DNA from: Sphingobacterium psychroaquaticum
GTDB lineage: Bacteria; Bacteroidota; Bacteroidia; Sphingobacteriales; Sphingobacteriaceae
NCBI RefSeq assembly: GCF_900177625.1
Contig: NZ_FXAU01000008.1
Coordinates: forward strand, 62,001-126,000
Direction of reading: 5' to 3'
Length of the DNA: 64,000 nucleotides
The translations under genes were made by a program, and so were the position numbers. Position 1 is the first letter of the stretch, and each line of letters begins with the position of its first letter. The notes beneath the pieces were generated by a model that had not been told where the DNA came from, made no database searches, and saw only the letters and a list, made by a program, of their open reading frames with translations. Positions 32,545-41,822 of the stretch are shown in pieces.

Positions 32545-34032
32545 TTAAAAAACAATAGGATTCCAACCCATATTAGGGACCATGGCCGGATTTTCCTGCA
32601 ACTCAGTCAACGGGATCGGCAGCGCATAGTGGTAATCGCCGGCTTCTACCTTAACAGTATATTCTTTATTAAAGAAACGAAGTTTACGTTCTATATTTCC
32701 AATGTTGTAGCGTTTCAAATCAAGCCAACGCTTGTCTGTATCGCAGAAAAACTCCTTACGTCGCTCGTTGACGATCTCCTGTAGAAGTTCCGTTCCATTC
32801 AGCCCCGCTTTGGCTTTCGCTCCACGGAAACCTTTAAATTTGTTCAGTGTTGCTAACGCCTGATCTTGTTGACCGAGACGATATTGACTTTCTGTTAAGA
32901 TTAGGTACGCTTCTTCAGGTGTGAACAAATGAATACGAATATGCTTCTGGCCGTTTACCATACCATCCGGCCAGGTACTTGACATCACGCTACCGGTAAA
33001 GTACGCCGCTTTACGTATATCCGTATCATCAAAGAGACTGAAAAAATCGGCCGGCACCTTTAGACTATTTGGCGAATAACCTATATAATCGAGGTTTGAG
33101 CCATAGATCGGCATCAACATACCGAAACTTACACTCTGTTGGTAAACAGCGGGGTAGTCCGGATTAAGGTTCCGCTGTACATTTTGGAATGCCACCAATG
33201 TATTAGGAATTAGTGCATCCACATCTTTCGTAGCCGCCTCGGCATAAACTTTTGCCTGTTCATAATCGGTCGACTCCTTGGCTGACGATTCCGCCTTAAA
33301 CCAGTATACCTGGGCTAAAAGGTTCTGGATAAAACGCGCATTAAAGAATCTGTTAAAACCATCGTTCGGTCCTTCTGATTGGTAATACTCCAATGCCGCC
33401 TTCAGGTCGCCTGTAACGACACGGTAGATTTCGGACGATTTCTTGCGATCCATCACGATATCAATTTCCTCTTGCCCCGTATGCAAATACAAAGGAATAC
33501 CCAACTCCTCTTTATCCATCGGTACAAAATATTGTTGCAATTTGAATATATAAAAAGCACGATGTACCAACATCTCGCCTTTCACGCGCTTCAACTCACT
33601 CGGATCAGCATCTTTCAAATTATCACACTGATCAATCAATGCATTCAAAAAACCAATTGCAGCGTAGTAATTATTCCAGATATAATCAGTGGTCTCCGTA
33701 TCATTGAACAACAATTTATTCGCATAAAACTTCTCCTGTGCATGAATGTTCTTTGCATTTATATACTGAGACATATTACCTGCGAAATCAAAATTATCCG
33801 AATACGCCTCAAACATCATATTTTGTGCTTCGGTAATAATGGGACTTGGACCAATTATAGGCTTTGTGTTAGTCCGGACAAAAGCGTCTAAATAACCTGC
33901 CAAAGCAGATTTCACATCGTTCAACGTCGTTACGGCACGTTGATTTTTTGGTGGTAGATCTAAGAAATCTTTACACCCCCCTAGCAGCAGCACGCTGCTA
34001 AATAATATGTAGGTTAATATCTTTTTCATCAT
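32545..34032 (-). CDS. SusD/RagB family outer-membrane lipoprotein
   Basis: A 495-residue surface lipoprotein (LLLGGCKDFLDLPPKN, acylated Cys about 18 residues from the start) with the SusD helical TPR scaffold. Typical stretches are the N-terminal region after the lipobox, LVHRAFYIFKLQQYF, and the C-terminal RRKEFFCDTDKRWLDLKRYN and YALPIPLTELQENPAM. It forms the lid of the SusC transporter and helps bind ligand. The start is at ATG 34032 just after the SusC stop. The ligand is unknown: no glycoside hydrolase, peptidase with intact site or sulfatase lies in the locus. Confidence 0.93.
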   Translation of the reverse strand: MMKKILTYILFSSVLLLGGCKDFLDLPPKNQRAVTTLNDVKSALAGYLDAFVRTNTKPIIGPSPIITEAQNMMFEAYSDNFDFAGNMSQYINAKNIHAQEKFYANKLLFNDTETTDYIWNNYYAAIGFLNALIDQCDNLKDADPSELKRVKGEMLVHRAFYIFKLQQYFVPMDKEELGIPLYLHTGQEEIDIVMDRKKSSEIYRVVTGDLKAALEYYQSEGPNDGFNRFFNARFIQNLLAQVYWFKAESSAKESTDYEQAKVYAEAATKDVDALIPNTLVAFQNVQRNLNPDYPAVYQQSVSFGMLMPIYGSNLDYIGYSPNSLKVPADFFSLFDDTDIRKAAYFTGSVMSSTWPDGMVNGQKHIRIHLFTPEEAYLILTESQYRLGQQDQALATLNKFKGFRGAKAKAGLNGTELLQEIVNERRKEFFCDTDKRWLDLKRYNIGNIERKLRFFNKEYTVKVEAGDYHYALPIPLTELQENPAMVPNMGWNPIVF

Positions 34033-34033
34033 G

Positions 34034-37000
34034 TTAGAATCCAATGTTTAGGGAAAAGGTATAGCTCGGTGTGGTCGGATATCCAAAAGCCATTTGTGTT
34101 TCCGGATCACTACCCGAATAAGGAGAAATTGTAAATAAATTATTGGCCATCAAACCGATCTGTAATTGCTTTACAAAACGGCCTAAGTTTGTTGGGTTCG
34201 CACGCCAGTTTACACCTAACTCTGTACATTTTATATAAGCTCCCGACTCGATATCGCGGTCAACCAGGTATTCTGAATAATAAGATTTACTTGGAGAGTA
34301 AAACGGAATATCCGTGATATCCCCATGTTGACGCCAGCGATATATTTGATTTTTCAACCGATTTGTTCGTCCGGCCGTGATATCATCCGTCATCCCACTC
34401 GGTCCCTCGCGGCGATCTTGAAACCCCTTAATCATGTTGCCGTGGGCAAAGACAAAGTTGCTAGCGAACGTCACATTCTTGTAGCGTACACGTGTATTAA
34501 ATCCACCGTACAATTTCGGGTCTTGTTGTCCCAAATAATACGTACGATACTTCGTCTGCAGGTCTGCAGAAGATATTTTTGACAAGTCAATAATTTCATC
34601 CCCTATCACGGTACCTTGCGCATCAATACGCTGTGCTTGCACCATCATATGTCCATTATTAGGATCAATATGATCATACTTATACCCAAACCAAGAGCGT
34701 AGGGCATAATTCTCCACATTTTGTGGTGCCAAATTCGATATCGTTGGTGTTTTCTTATAATACACCCTATCGAGGTTATTTTTAACGGTGGTCAAGTTCC
34801 CTCCAATTTCCCAAAGCCAATCCGTAGTTTTTACGGCTTCCACACGAGCGGATAGCTCCCATCCTTTATTAGATAGTATTCCAGCATTAATCAAGGAAGA
34901 GGTACGCCCCACAGAAGCGGGTAACACCACTTTATCTAAGAGGTCTGTCACCTTATTATCGTAGTAGTTAGCTTCCACATTTAGACGGCTGTTAAACACC
35001 GAAAATTGAACACCGTAGTTGATATCTCGTTTTCTCTCCCACTTTAAAACAGGATTTCCATACACAAATTCCTGTGCCTTTACCACATCATCATACACCA
35101 AAGCGGTTAACTTGTAGGTATGAAAAGGATAAACAGTTCGATTTATACTTCCCGTGTATCCATATCCAAAAGAGAATACCAAACGATTTAACCAAGACAT
35201 ATTCTCTTTTACAAATACTTCCTCATGCGCATTCCATTTTAGACCCGCTGACCACAACGGCGTAAACTGGTTCTTTGAACCAATAATATCCACACCGTCA
35301 GATCTAAAATTGGCATTTAACACATAGCGATTCGCATAAGCATAGGCAAAAGAGCTAATAAAAGAAACTGAACGATCTTTCTCATAATATGTGCCACCTA
35401 ACTGATCCAGCGCTAATTTTTTAGAGGTTGACGGTGGTACATCGTCCCATGAAGGATATCCCGCCATCCGGTAATCTTGCAGGTATACCGGGTTATAGTG
35501 AAAAAATCTATTATTGGTCCGTTCAGAAACTTCATTCGCTAGAAAAGCTTGCACATAATGCTTCTCTTGAAAGGTTTTGTTGTATTCAATGGTGTTACGC
35601 ACCGTGTAATCTATTGTTTTGCCAGAGTTCTCTTCCAAGAATCCTTGGTTATATTTCGCAAGAATACCACCTCCCGAGTTCACCGTACGCGCAGTATTCA
35701 ACCAATTAGTAGCGTATGAACGGTATGTTCCACCGCGCGATTCATCCATTGTTTGCACATTCGTGTAGTTTAACACCGCAGAGCCACGGTATTGAAAACC
35801 ATCTAAGAACTTCCATTCCACACCAAATTGCCCACGCACATTATTATAGTCCGTGCTCAATGTGTTTTCCCGTAATTCCTTAACGATATTTAGCGTTTCG
35901 TAATTCAAGGCCTGCGACAAACCGATATCGGTCGTTAAATCACGATAAGTTTTGTCCCATGCATATGAACCATCTGTATTAAAAGGCTTTTCATACGGAT
36001 TTGCAAACATCGCGTACCGGAATGGATCCAAAGCAGATTGTCCTTCAACATTCTTTTTGATGGTCGAATACAAGTTAAAATCAATCAGCAAGCGATCGTT
36101 TACATTTCGCGTCAGTTTCACGCTCATACCTCCTTGCTTATTCTTATTTTCCATCAATGTACCGTTCGCATCCTGGTAATTTAAAGACACATTATATTGC
36201 AGCTTCGTACTACCACCACTCATCGAAACATTATGCGATTGCTGATATGCTAGATTGTAAAGTACATTGATCCAATCGGTATTCACTTGCCCCAATTGAG
36301 CAATTTCCTGATCGGCTTGTTCTCTCGAAATAACACCGTTATCTGCCTGTAACAACAATTGCACGGCGCGTCCACCGTAGACTGGGTGAAAATCATTGTA
36401 CAACTGACGTTCGTAGGCCAGTTTCTCTGAGGAGTTCATAAAGTCAAAACCATTTTTCGGACTTAAGGTCAATCCCTGTTTTGTACTATAATTGATGTAG
36501 TCTTTTCCTGCTACACCGCGTTTCGTGGTAATCACAATAACACCGTTCGCTGCACGTGCTCCATATACAGAAGCTGCAGTTGCATCACGTAAGATATCGA
36601 TCGTAGCGATATCCTCTGGCGGGATATTTCCGATTCCGTTCGTCAACAAACTATTGATATTAGAGCTTGTTTTATCCATCCCAGCGACCTCACCGTTTTG
36701 CATCGGCATCCCATCTAATATAATTAGTGGTTCTGCACTTCCCGTCATAGTATTGCTACCACGAATTACGATAGATCCAGCCTCTCCAGGTCGTCCAGAA
36801 TTAGAACGAACATACACGCCTGTCATCTTTCCACGAAGTGCTTTATCCACGGTAGTGATGCCAGCTCCCTCTAGGTCTTCACCCTTTATCGAAGATACAT
36901 TACCAACAAGCTTGCTTCGCTCCCGTTTCTGTAAACCAGTAGAGATCACCACATCTTCAATCTTTTGGGCCTTAGTAACCAACCGGAGCATTACCATTTT

Positions 37001-37567
37001 TTGGTCCGCAACAACCACCTCTTGTGGGTGATAACCAATGATGTTACACATCACCATCACCCCTTTTTCAGGACGCCTAAGGGCAAAATAACCCATCTGA
37101 TTACTGGAGGTTCCGATTTTCGTTCCTTTGATAAGTAAAGTCGCTCCAACAATAGGTTGACCGTGTTCATCCACCACACGTCCTACCAAACTGTCCACCG
37201 TAGATGCTGTTAAAACCGCTGATTCGACGACTTTCTTGGGGGCATTTTTACGCTTGACCAAAATCTGTTTATCATTAACCCGAAAGTCTAAATCTGTTTC
37301 TTTAGCCAATTGCTTAACAATTTCTTCGATGCTGCAATTCGAACAGTTTAGTGTAACTGAAGATACACGAGCGACATCTTTATCATACAAAAAGACAAAG
37401 TCGCTTTGGCTTTCAATGGCCTTAAATACCGTTGTCAACGGCTTCTGCTTGATGGAAACACGAATCTGTGCCAGCGCACTGTTCGTGGAAAGTACCACAA
37501 TAAGGAGTACAAAAAAGCACAGACGATGCTTCCTCAAGTCTTTAAACTTGAAAATACAATTTTTCAT
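34034..37567 (-). CDS. SusC/RagA TonB-dependent receptor with STN domain
   Basis: An 1177-residue outer-membrane transporter. A signal peptide (ending NSALAQ) is followed by a secretin/TonB N-terminal (STN) signalling domain (about residues 40-105), a carboxypeptidase-regulatory-like domain (about 123-200; VGRVVDEHGQPIVGATLLIKG), the plug (about 205-345; GVYVRSNSGRPGEAGSIVIRG and AASVYGARAANGVIVITTKRG), and a 22-strand barrel to the C-terminus. The STN domain marks it as a signal transducer that reports ligand to the FecR protein encoded just upstream. It is energised by TonB-ExbBD. Confidence 0.95.
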   Translation of the reverse strand: MKNCIFKFKDLRKHRLCFFVLLIVVLSTNSALAQIRVSIKQKPLTTVFKAIESQSDFVFLYDKDVARVSSVTLNCSNCSIEEIVKQLAKETDLDFRVNDKQILVKRKNAPKKVVESAVLTASTVDSLVGRVVDEHGQPIVGATLLIKGTKIGTSSNQMGYFALRRPEKGVMVMCNIIGYHPQEVVVADQKMVMLRLVTKAQKIEDVVISTGLQKRERSKLVGNVSSIKGEDLEGAGITTVDKALRGKMTGVYVRSNSGRPGEAGSIVIRGSNTMTGSAEPLIILDGMPMQNGEVAGMDKTSSNINSLLTNGIGNIPPEDIATIDILRDATAASVYGARAANGVIVITTKRGVAGKDYINYSTKQGLTLSPKNGFDFMNSSEKLAYERQLYNDFHPVYGGRAVQLLLQADNGVISREQADQEIAQLGQVNTDWINVLYNLAYQQSHNVSMSGGSTKLQYNVSLNYQDANGTLMENKNKQGGMSVKLTRNVNDRLLIDFNLYSTIKKNVEGQSALDPFRYAMFANPYEKPFNTDGSYAWDKTYRDLTTDIGLSQALNYETLNIVKELRENTLSTDYNNVRGQFGVEWKFLDGFQYRGSAVLNYTNVQTMDESRGGTYRSYATNWLNTARTVNSGGGILAKYNQGFLEENSGKTIDYTVRNTIEYNKTFQEKHYVQAFLANEVSERTNNRFFHYNPVYLQDYRMAGYPSWDDVPPSTSKKLALDQLGGTYYEKDRSVSFISSFAYAYANRYVLNANFRSDGVDIIGSKNQFTPLWSAGLKWNAHEEVFVKENMSWLNRLVFSFGYGYTGSINRTVYPFHTYKLTALVYDDVVKAQEFVYGNPVLKWERKRDINYGVQFSVFNSRLNVEANYYDNKVTDLLDKVVLPASVGRTSSLINAGILSNKGWELSARVEAVKTTDWLWEIGGNLTTVKNNLDRVYYKKTPTISNLAPQNVENYALRSWFGYKYDHIDPNNGHMMVQAQRIDAQGTVIGDEIIDLSKISSADLQTKYRTYYLGQQDPKLYGGFNTRVRYKNVTFASNFVFAHGNMIKGFQDRREGPSGMTDDITAGRTNRLKNQIYRWRQHGDITDIPFYSPSKSYYSEYLVDRDIESGAYIKCTELGVNWRANPTNLGRFVKQLQIGLMANNLFTISPYSGSDPETQMAFGYPTTPSYTFSLNIGF

Positions 37568-37616
37568 AAGTGGTTAATGGTTAAGTAATTTACTGGTGTG
37601 TTAGGTTGAATTTAAA

Positions 37617-38624
37617 TTATCTTTCTGTGATAGAAACTTCAATATCAAAGAAGCGCAGCATTTCCACGACCTCTTTCATCGAGTCATCACGACGAATCCG
37701 CCCAGAGATTCGTTTTGTTTCGTCATGTTCTTTTAAGTGGATCCGAACCGGATACCACCGCTCCAATTCCTTTACAATTGACTGAGCATCTGCATCTTCA
37801 AAGTAGAACTGACCTTCTTTCCAGGCAATAACAGCCTCAGGATTGGTGACCACACGAGCATGTAAGCCTTCATTTCCCTGCTGTATACTCTGTTCTGCTG
37901 GCTTCAGGGTTAATTTCTTACTCATGTCGGCACTGCGAACCTCCACAGACCCTTCCAATAGGGTGACTGTCTTCATGGTTTCCGTTGGGTAACTACGCAC
38001 GTTGAAATGCGTACCTAAGACGCGCACATGGTTGTGTTCAGACTTTACAATAAATGGTTGATTTTTATTCTTAGCGACTTCAAAATACACTTCACCTTCG
38101 ATAGATACTTCCCTATTGCTATTCGAAAAACGTCCCGGGAACTGTAGTTTTGAATTTGCATTTAACCATACTTTCGTACCATCCGAAAGAATAACATGGC
38201 TTTGTTTCCCTCGTCCTGTTTCCATGGTTTGCACACTACGTGCTAAACTTTCTGATTCCAGCTTCCGAAAATCTAAACCGCCCTCACCTTGAAGTTCAGC
38301 CACATCCTCGCTTTTGGCCTGTGACCCATCCAATACAATCACTTCTCCTGAAGACAATGTTAATGTCGTATGCGAAGTAGTATCCTGATATACTTGAGCA
38401 AGCACGGATTCATGGAGCATCGGGCTTGATAATGGTTTGATCGCCAAATAATAAGCACCGCAAATAACTAAAATGGCTGCTGCAACGCTTGCGGTCCACC
38501 GAATCACTATTAGCTTACGGGAACGAGCGAACGATACGACTTCTAGGCTATAATCGCCATCGGCACGTGCTTTATTCACGATACCTTTCCAAATCTCTCT
38601 TTTCTTATCGGTCAGTACTTTCAT
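37617..38624 (-). CDS. FecR-family anti-sigma factor
   Basis: A 335-residue inner-membrane regulator: a cytosolic N-terminal part (about residues 1-45), one membrane helix (WTASVAAAILVICGAYYLAI, about 44-63), a periplasmic FecR domain (about 130-225; SHVILSDGTKVWLNANSKLQFP, VEGEVYFEVAKN-like stretch, VRVLGTHFNVRSYP) and a C-terminal DUF4974/STN-like domain (about 260-333). It holds the cognate ECF sigma factor until the STN domain of the SusC receptor signals ligand. It lies 73 bases after the sigma gene and 49 bases before susC. Confidence 0.95.
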   Translation of the reverse strand: MKVLTDKKREIWKGIVNKARADGDYSLEVVSFARSRKLIVIRWTASVAAAILVICGAYYLAIKPLSSPMLHESVLAQVYQDTTSHTTLTLSSGEVIVLDGSQAKSEDVAELQGEGGLDFRKLESESLARSVQTMETGRGKQSHVILSDGTKVWLNANSKLQFPGRFSNSNREVSIEGEVYFEVAKNKNQPFIVKSEHNHVRVLGTHFNVRSYPTETMKTVTLLEGSVEVRSADMSKKLTLKPAEQSIQQGNEGLHARVVTNPEAVIAWKEGQFYFEDADAQSIVKELERWYPVRIHLKEHDETKRISGRIRRDDSMKEVVEMLRFFDIEVSITER

Positions 38625-38697
38625 TTAGGATATTTTGACTTCTTTACTATATAGTCTGTGTTTTCTTAAAAACATACTATAAGACACGAGAAAAAAA

Positions 38698-39279
38698 TCA
38701 AAATTTTATAAAAAAGATAAATATAATCCACGCAGTCTTGTCTCCAAACTTAATTTTAAGACGTTTTAAAGCACTAGATATCTGGTTACGGACCGTTTGC
38801 ACAGATATCCCCAATTTGGCAGCTATTTGCATGGCAGAGAGATTTTCGAAGCGACTTAACAAGAATATTTCACGCATTTTTTCAGGCATAGCCTCAATTT
38901 CAGCTTTGACAGCAGCGTTCTTTACGGCAAAATCATCTTCCTTGGTTGCGTCTTCAAAATAGTAGTCCCAGTATTCTTCTTGATTATCGAGAGAAATAAA
39001 CAAAGGCAAGCGGTCCTGCTTGGCATAGAAGTCATAAATCTTATGACGTAACATGGAAAAAAGATAGCCCTCAATTGTTGTGGTAACGTTCCAAAAAGCA
39101 CGATTCTTCCAAATTACATAGAAAACTTCCTGTGTAATGTCACTTGCATCCTCCTCTTTAGGTAATTTTTGCAACGCTCTTTTATAGATCTTGTTCCAAT
39201 ACAAATCGAAGATTTCTTTGAAAGCCTCCGGATCTGAGTCGTTGATAGATCGTACGATATCTAGTTCATCTCGTTTCAC
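38698..39279 (-). CDS. ECF-type RNA polymerase sigma factor
   Basis: A 193-residue sigma-70 factor of the Bacteroidota FecI-like group. Region 2 (about residues 22-95) has EIFDLYWNKIYKRAL, DASDITQEVFYVIWKNR; region 4 (about 125-180) has MPEKMREIFLLSRFENLSAMQIAAKLGISVQTVRNQISSALKRLK with the helix-turn-helix. It ends in an unusual hydrophobic tail (TAWIIFIFFIKF). It is predicted to drive the FecR-SusC-SusD operon on ligand signal, a cell-surface signalling system. Confidence 0.94.
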   Translation of the reverse strand: MKRDELDIVRSINDSDPEAFKEIFDLYWNKIYKRALQKLPKEEDASDITQEVFYVIWKNRAFWNVTTTIEGYLFSMLRHKIYDFYAKQDRLPLFISLDNQEEYWDYYFEDATKEDDFAVKNAAVKAEIEAMPEKMREIFLLSRFENLSAMQIAAKLGISVQTVRNQISSALKRLKIKFGDKTAWIIFIFFIKF

Positions 39280-39400
39280 GTTAAATATGCATGTTAATCA
39301 ATTAAGGTACACTTATCGTGGAATAAGTTATCGCCAATTATAGAAATAAAAAAAGACTTTAAAAAATTTAGTATTTTTACAAGCAACAAAAAACAACAGC

Positions 39401-39916
39401 ATGTCCAGTAAAAGAACGTTAGTTTTAGATAAGGATCAGATCAAGCAAAAATCTATTCGTATTGCCTACCAGATTCTTGAAGATAATTTTGAAGAAGATT
39501 CTATCGTATTAGTTGGTATCGCCGAACGGGGTTATGTTTTTGCGGAGCGCTTACAAAAGATATTACAAGAAATTGCGCCAGATAAGGGTTTCGAATTGAT
39601 TAAAGTAACCATAAAAAAATCAAAAAGAAGCTTAGAAGCAAGCATAGACACCCCTATTGAAACGGCCAAAAACAAAGTTATTATATTAATCGACGATGTA
39701 TTGAATAGCGGACGTACTATGGCTTACGGTTTAGGTATGTTCCTTGATATTCCATTGAAAAAAATGCGTACAGCGGTACTGATTGACAGATCGCATCACC
39801 AATTTCCAATATTTAGTGATTACTATGGGATTAAGCTTTCAACGATCCTCAAAGAACATGTGGAAGTTGAACTTAGCGAATATGATCAGACAGAAGACGC
39901 AGCTTGGTTATCCTAA
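39401..39916 (+). CDS. Phosphoribosyltransferase (PyrR-like)
   Basis: A 171-residue type I phosphoribosyltransferase. VIILIDDVLNSGRTMAYGLGMFLD near residue 92 is the PRPP-binding loop, and VLVGIAERGYVFAERL near 37 is the first loop. The length and the sequence DRSHHQFPIFSDYYGIKLST suggest the PyrR/uracil-type subgroup. Function as a pyrimidine regulator or salvage enzyme cannot be decided, since no pyr genes are nearby. TATTTTTA at 39372-39379 may be its -7 element. Its 3' end is within a terminator hairpin. Confidence 0.85.
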   Translation: MSSKRTLVLDKDQIKQKSIRIAYQILEDNFEEDSIVLVGIAERGYVFAERLQKILQEIAPDKGFELIKVTIKKSKRSLEASIDTPIETAKNKVIILIDDVLNSGRTMAYGLGMFLDIPLKKMRTAVLIDRSHHQFPIFSDYYGIKLSTILKEHVEVELSEYDQTEDAAWLS

Positions 39917-39938
39917 GCTGCGCCTGTATTTTTTATCT
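39898..39938 (+). terminator. Intrinsic terminator overlapping the phosphoribosyltransferase stop
   Basis: An 8-bp stem CGCAGCTT (39898-39905) with AAGCTGCG (39915-39922), followed by CCTGTA and a T-rich stretch. The hairpin spans the last codons and stop of the gene. Confidence 0.75.
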
Positions 39939-39951
39939 TTTTGACACGATC

Positions 39952-41385
39952 TTATAAGGTTCTCACCTTCAGTTTTTGTCCAATTTGTAAGGAACTTCCC
40001 TTAAGACCATTATCATTCTTTAAGTGCGTAACGGTGGTGCCTTTAAATTTATTCGCAATATCGGATAGCGTATCACCTTTACGAACAACGTAACTTTGAA
40101 AACGGGGTCCGCTGGACTGATTATTTTTTTTCGGTACACTAGCCAATCGGCTTACCTCTTCATTTTTCACAATCAACGTCCTTCCCGCAATTCTACTTTT
40201 TGACGTCAAATTGTTCCAGGCCTTCAAATTCTGCACCGTAGTTCCAAATCTATTCGCCACCGTACTTAACGTTTCATTCGGTTTAACCTTATACGTCTTA
40301 TCACTTCCAGTAGATGGTTTGTCTGAACTTTCTGTGGCCGCATAAACAACGGGAGCTGCATCAATATGGTGCAATGCCGCATATAATAAGCTGTCGTTAA
40401 GGTTTTGAGTTTGTGGAAGAATCAGTCGTTTGGGCCGATCCGAAGTGGCGGCAATTACCGCCGACTTATACGATGGATTAAATTTCTTCACTTCCTCTAA
40501 GGAAAGGTTTACAGCTTGTGCTATTCGTTTCAGGTCAACGTTTCGATCGACCATGATCGTTTTGGCTTCCCAATCAAACCCAACGCCTGCTGTACCAATC
40601 CCGTATTGATCCGCATATTTCAACGCATAGGTCATTGCTATAAACTTAGGAATATAATTCTGGGTTTCTTGAGGCAGGAACGGAGATAGCTCCCAAAAGG
40701 AAGGATTGGTAAGGCCAGATCGCTGGATCGCACGTCGAACAGCCCCTCGTCCACAATTGTAAGAGGCCAATGCTAACAACCAATCATTAAACTCCGCATA
40801 CGCATCCATGAAGTATCGGCTTGCAGCGTGACAGGCCGCATAGGGGTCTTTACGTTCGTCCACATTCCGATCCATCGTCAGGTCATATATCTTTGCGGTG
40901 CCGTACATAAACTGCCATAACCCTACAGCCCCCGACCGAGATACCAGATGTGGGTCCAGTGATGACTCTACAACCGAGAGGTATTTCACCTCATCTGGTA
41001 GGTGATTCGCCTTTAGGATCTCCTCAAAAATCGGGAAATAATACTGCGACAATCCCTGGAGCTTACTCATGTAGGGATTGTAATTCTGCGATACGTACTT
41101 ATCAATAAAGAACTTGATCTTTTCGTTATATGCAAGCGGAACCGTCTTTTGAATCGTTCGCATACGCTGATAAATCAAGGAATCTTCGTTGTTGTGCAGT
41201 GCATCGTTATAAGGAAGTTTTTTTAGGGAATCCAGACTGGCAACAAGGCCTTTTTTCTGCGTGTTCACTGCTTCAGTTAGGAACGTAATTTCCGAACTCT
41301 CGGCTATCGCCATCTCTTGGGCATACCCTCCAAAGGAAATACCAGATAACGTTAATAGTAGTCCCCATAAATAATGTTTCTTCAT
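39952..41385 (-). CDS. Membrane-bound lytic transglycosylase with two LysM domains (MltD type)
   Basis: A 477-residue secreted enzyme: signal peptide (ending GGYAQ), an SLT domain at about residues 105-260 with the catalytic Glu in VVESSLDPHLVSRSGAVGLWQFM and the later LALASYNCGRGAVRRAI, and two LysM repeats at about 365-410 (TYKVKPNETLSTVANRFGTTVQNLKAWN) and 430-475 (SYVVRKGDTLSDIANKFKGTTVTHLKNDN). It cleaves peptidoglycan glycan strands to 1,6-anhydro ends during growth. There is no clear lipobox. A terminator between it and tatA suggests a separate transcript from the envelope cluster upstream. Confidence 0.93.
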   Translation of the reverse strand: MKKHYLWGLLLTLSGISFGGYAQEMAIAESSEITFLTEAVNTQKKGLVASLDSLKKLPYNDALHNNEDSLIYQRMRTIQKTVPLAYNEKIKFFIDKYVSQNYNPYMSKLQGLSQYYFPIFEEILKANHLPDEVKYLSVVESSLDPHLVSRSGAVGLWQFMYGTAKIYDLTMDRNVDERKDPYAACHAASRYFMDAYAEFNDWLLALASYNCGRGAVRRAIQRSGLTNPSFWELSPFLPQETQNYIPKFIAMTYALKYADQYGIGTAGVGFDWEAKTIMVDRNVDLKRIAQAVNLSLEEVKKFNPSYKSAVIAATSDRPKRLILPQTQNLNDSLLYAALHHIDAAPVVYAATESSDKPSTGSDKTYKVKPNETLSTVANRFGTTVQNLKAWNNLTSKSRIAGRTLIVKNEEVSRLASVPKKNNQSSGPRFQSYVVRKGDTLSDIANKFKGTTVTHLKNDNGLKGSSLQIGQKLKVRTL

Positions 41386-41483
41386 AGGTTGAATATGATG
41401 AATGACGCCTTATTTAGGTTTTGTGCATAGATAATTTATGTATAAACGAAGTTTCCTCCAAGTTTAGTATATACATAAAATTC

Positions 41484-41518
41484 AAAAAGTTTCACCGTGT
41501 GTAAGGATGAAACTTTTT
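41484..41518 (-). terminator. Intrinsic terminator after tatA
   Basis: An 11-bp perfect stem AAAAAGTTTCA (41484-41494) with TGAAACTTTTT (41508-41518) and a 13-base loop. T-runs are on both sides, and on the minus strand it lies 22 bases after the tatA stop. Confidence 0.85.
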
Positions 41519-41540
41519 GTTAACTGAAAACAATAACGAA

Positions 41541-41747
41541 TTAGTTTTGGTTATTGTTACTATTCGTTGTGTTTGTATTATTATTCTCTGTAGTGTCTTC
41601 TTTTTGACCATCTTTAAATTCCTTAACACCACGACCTAAACCGCGCATTAACTCTGGAATTTTCTTACCGCCGAATAATAATAGTACCAAAACAACGATA
41701 ATAATAATTTCTTGTGTTCCGATAAATAATAATCCTGATGTGTACAT
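41541..41747 (-). CDS. tatA: Twin-arginine translocase subunit TatA
   Basis: A 68-residue protein with one N-terminal membrane helix (FIGTQEIIIIVVLVLLLFGGKKIPEL) and the amphipathic helix MRGLGRGVKEFKDG, followed by a polar Asn/Thr-rich tail. The FGxKKIPEL-x-RGLGxGVKEFK pattern is the TatA/E signature. It forms the pore for folded proteins. No tatC gene is in the window. Confidence 0.93.
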   Translation of the reverse strand: MYTSGLLFIGTQEIIIIVVLVLLLFGGKKIPELMRGLGRGVKEFKDGQKEDTTENNNTNTTNSNNNQN

Positions 41748-41822
41748 AATTTTAATTTCTTAACACCCGCTCCGTATGGGGTATATTACAAATATATAAT
41801 TTTCTCTCTTAAATCCTTGTAA

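Noticed and set aside
36525..37031. 168-codon ORF opposite the SusC gene
   Set aside because: Antisense to the receptor plug coding region; its hydrophobic look comes from the complementary codons.
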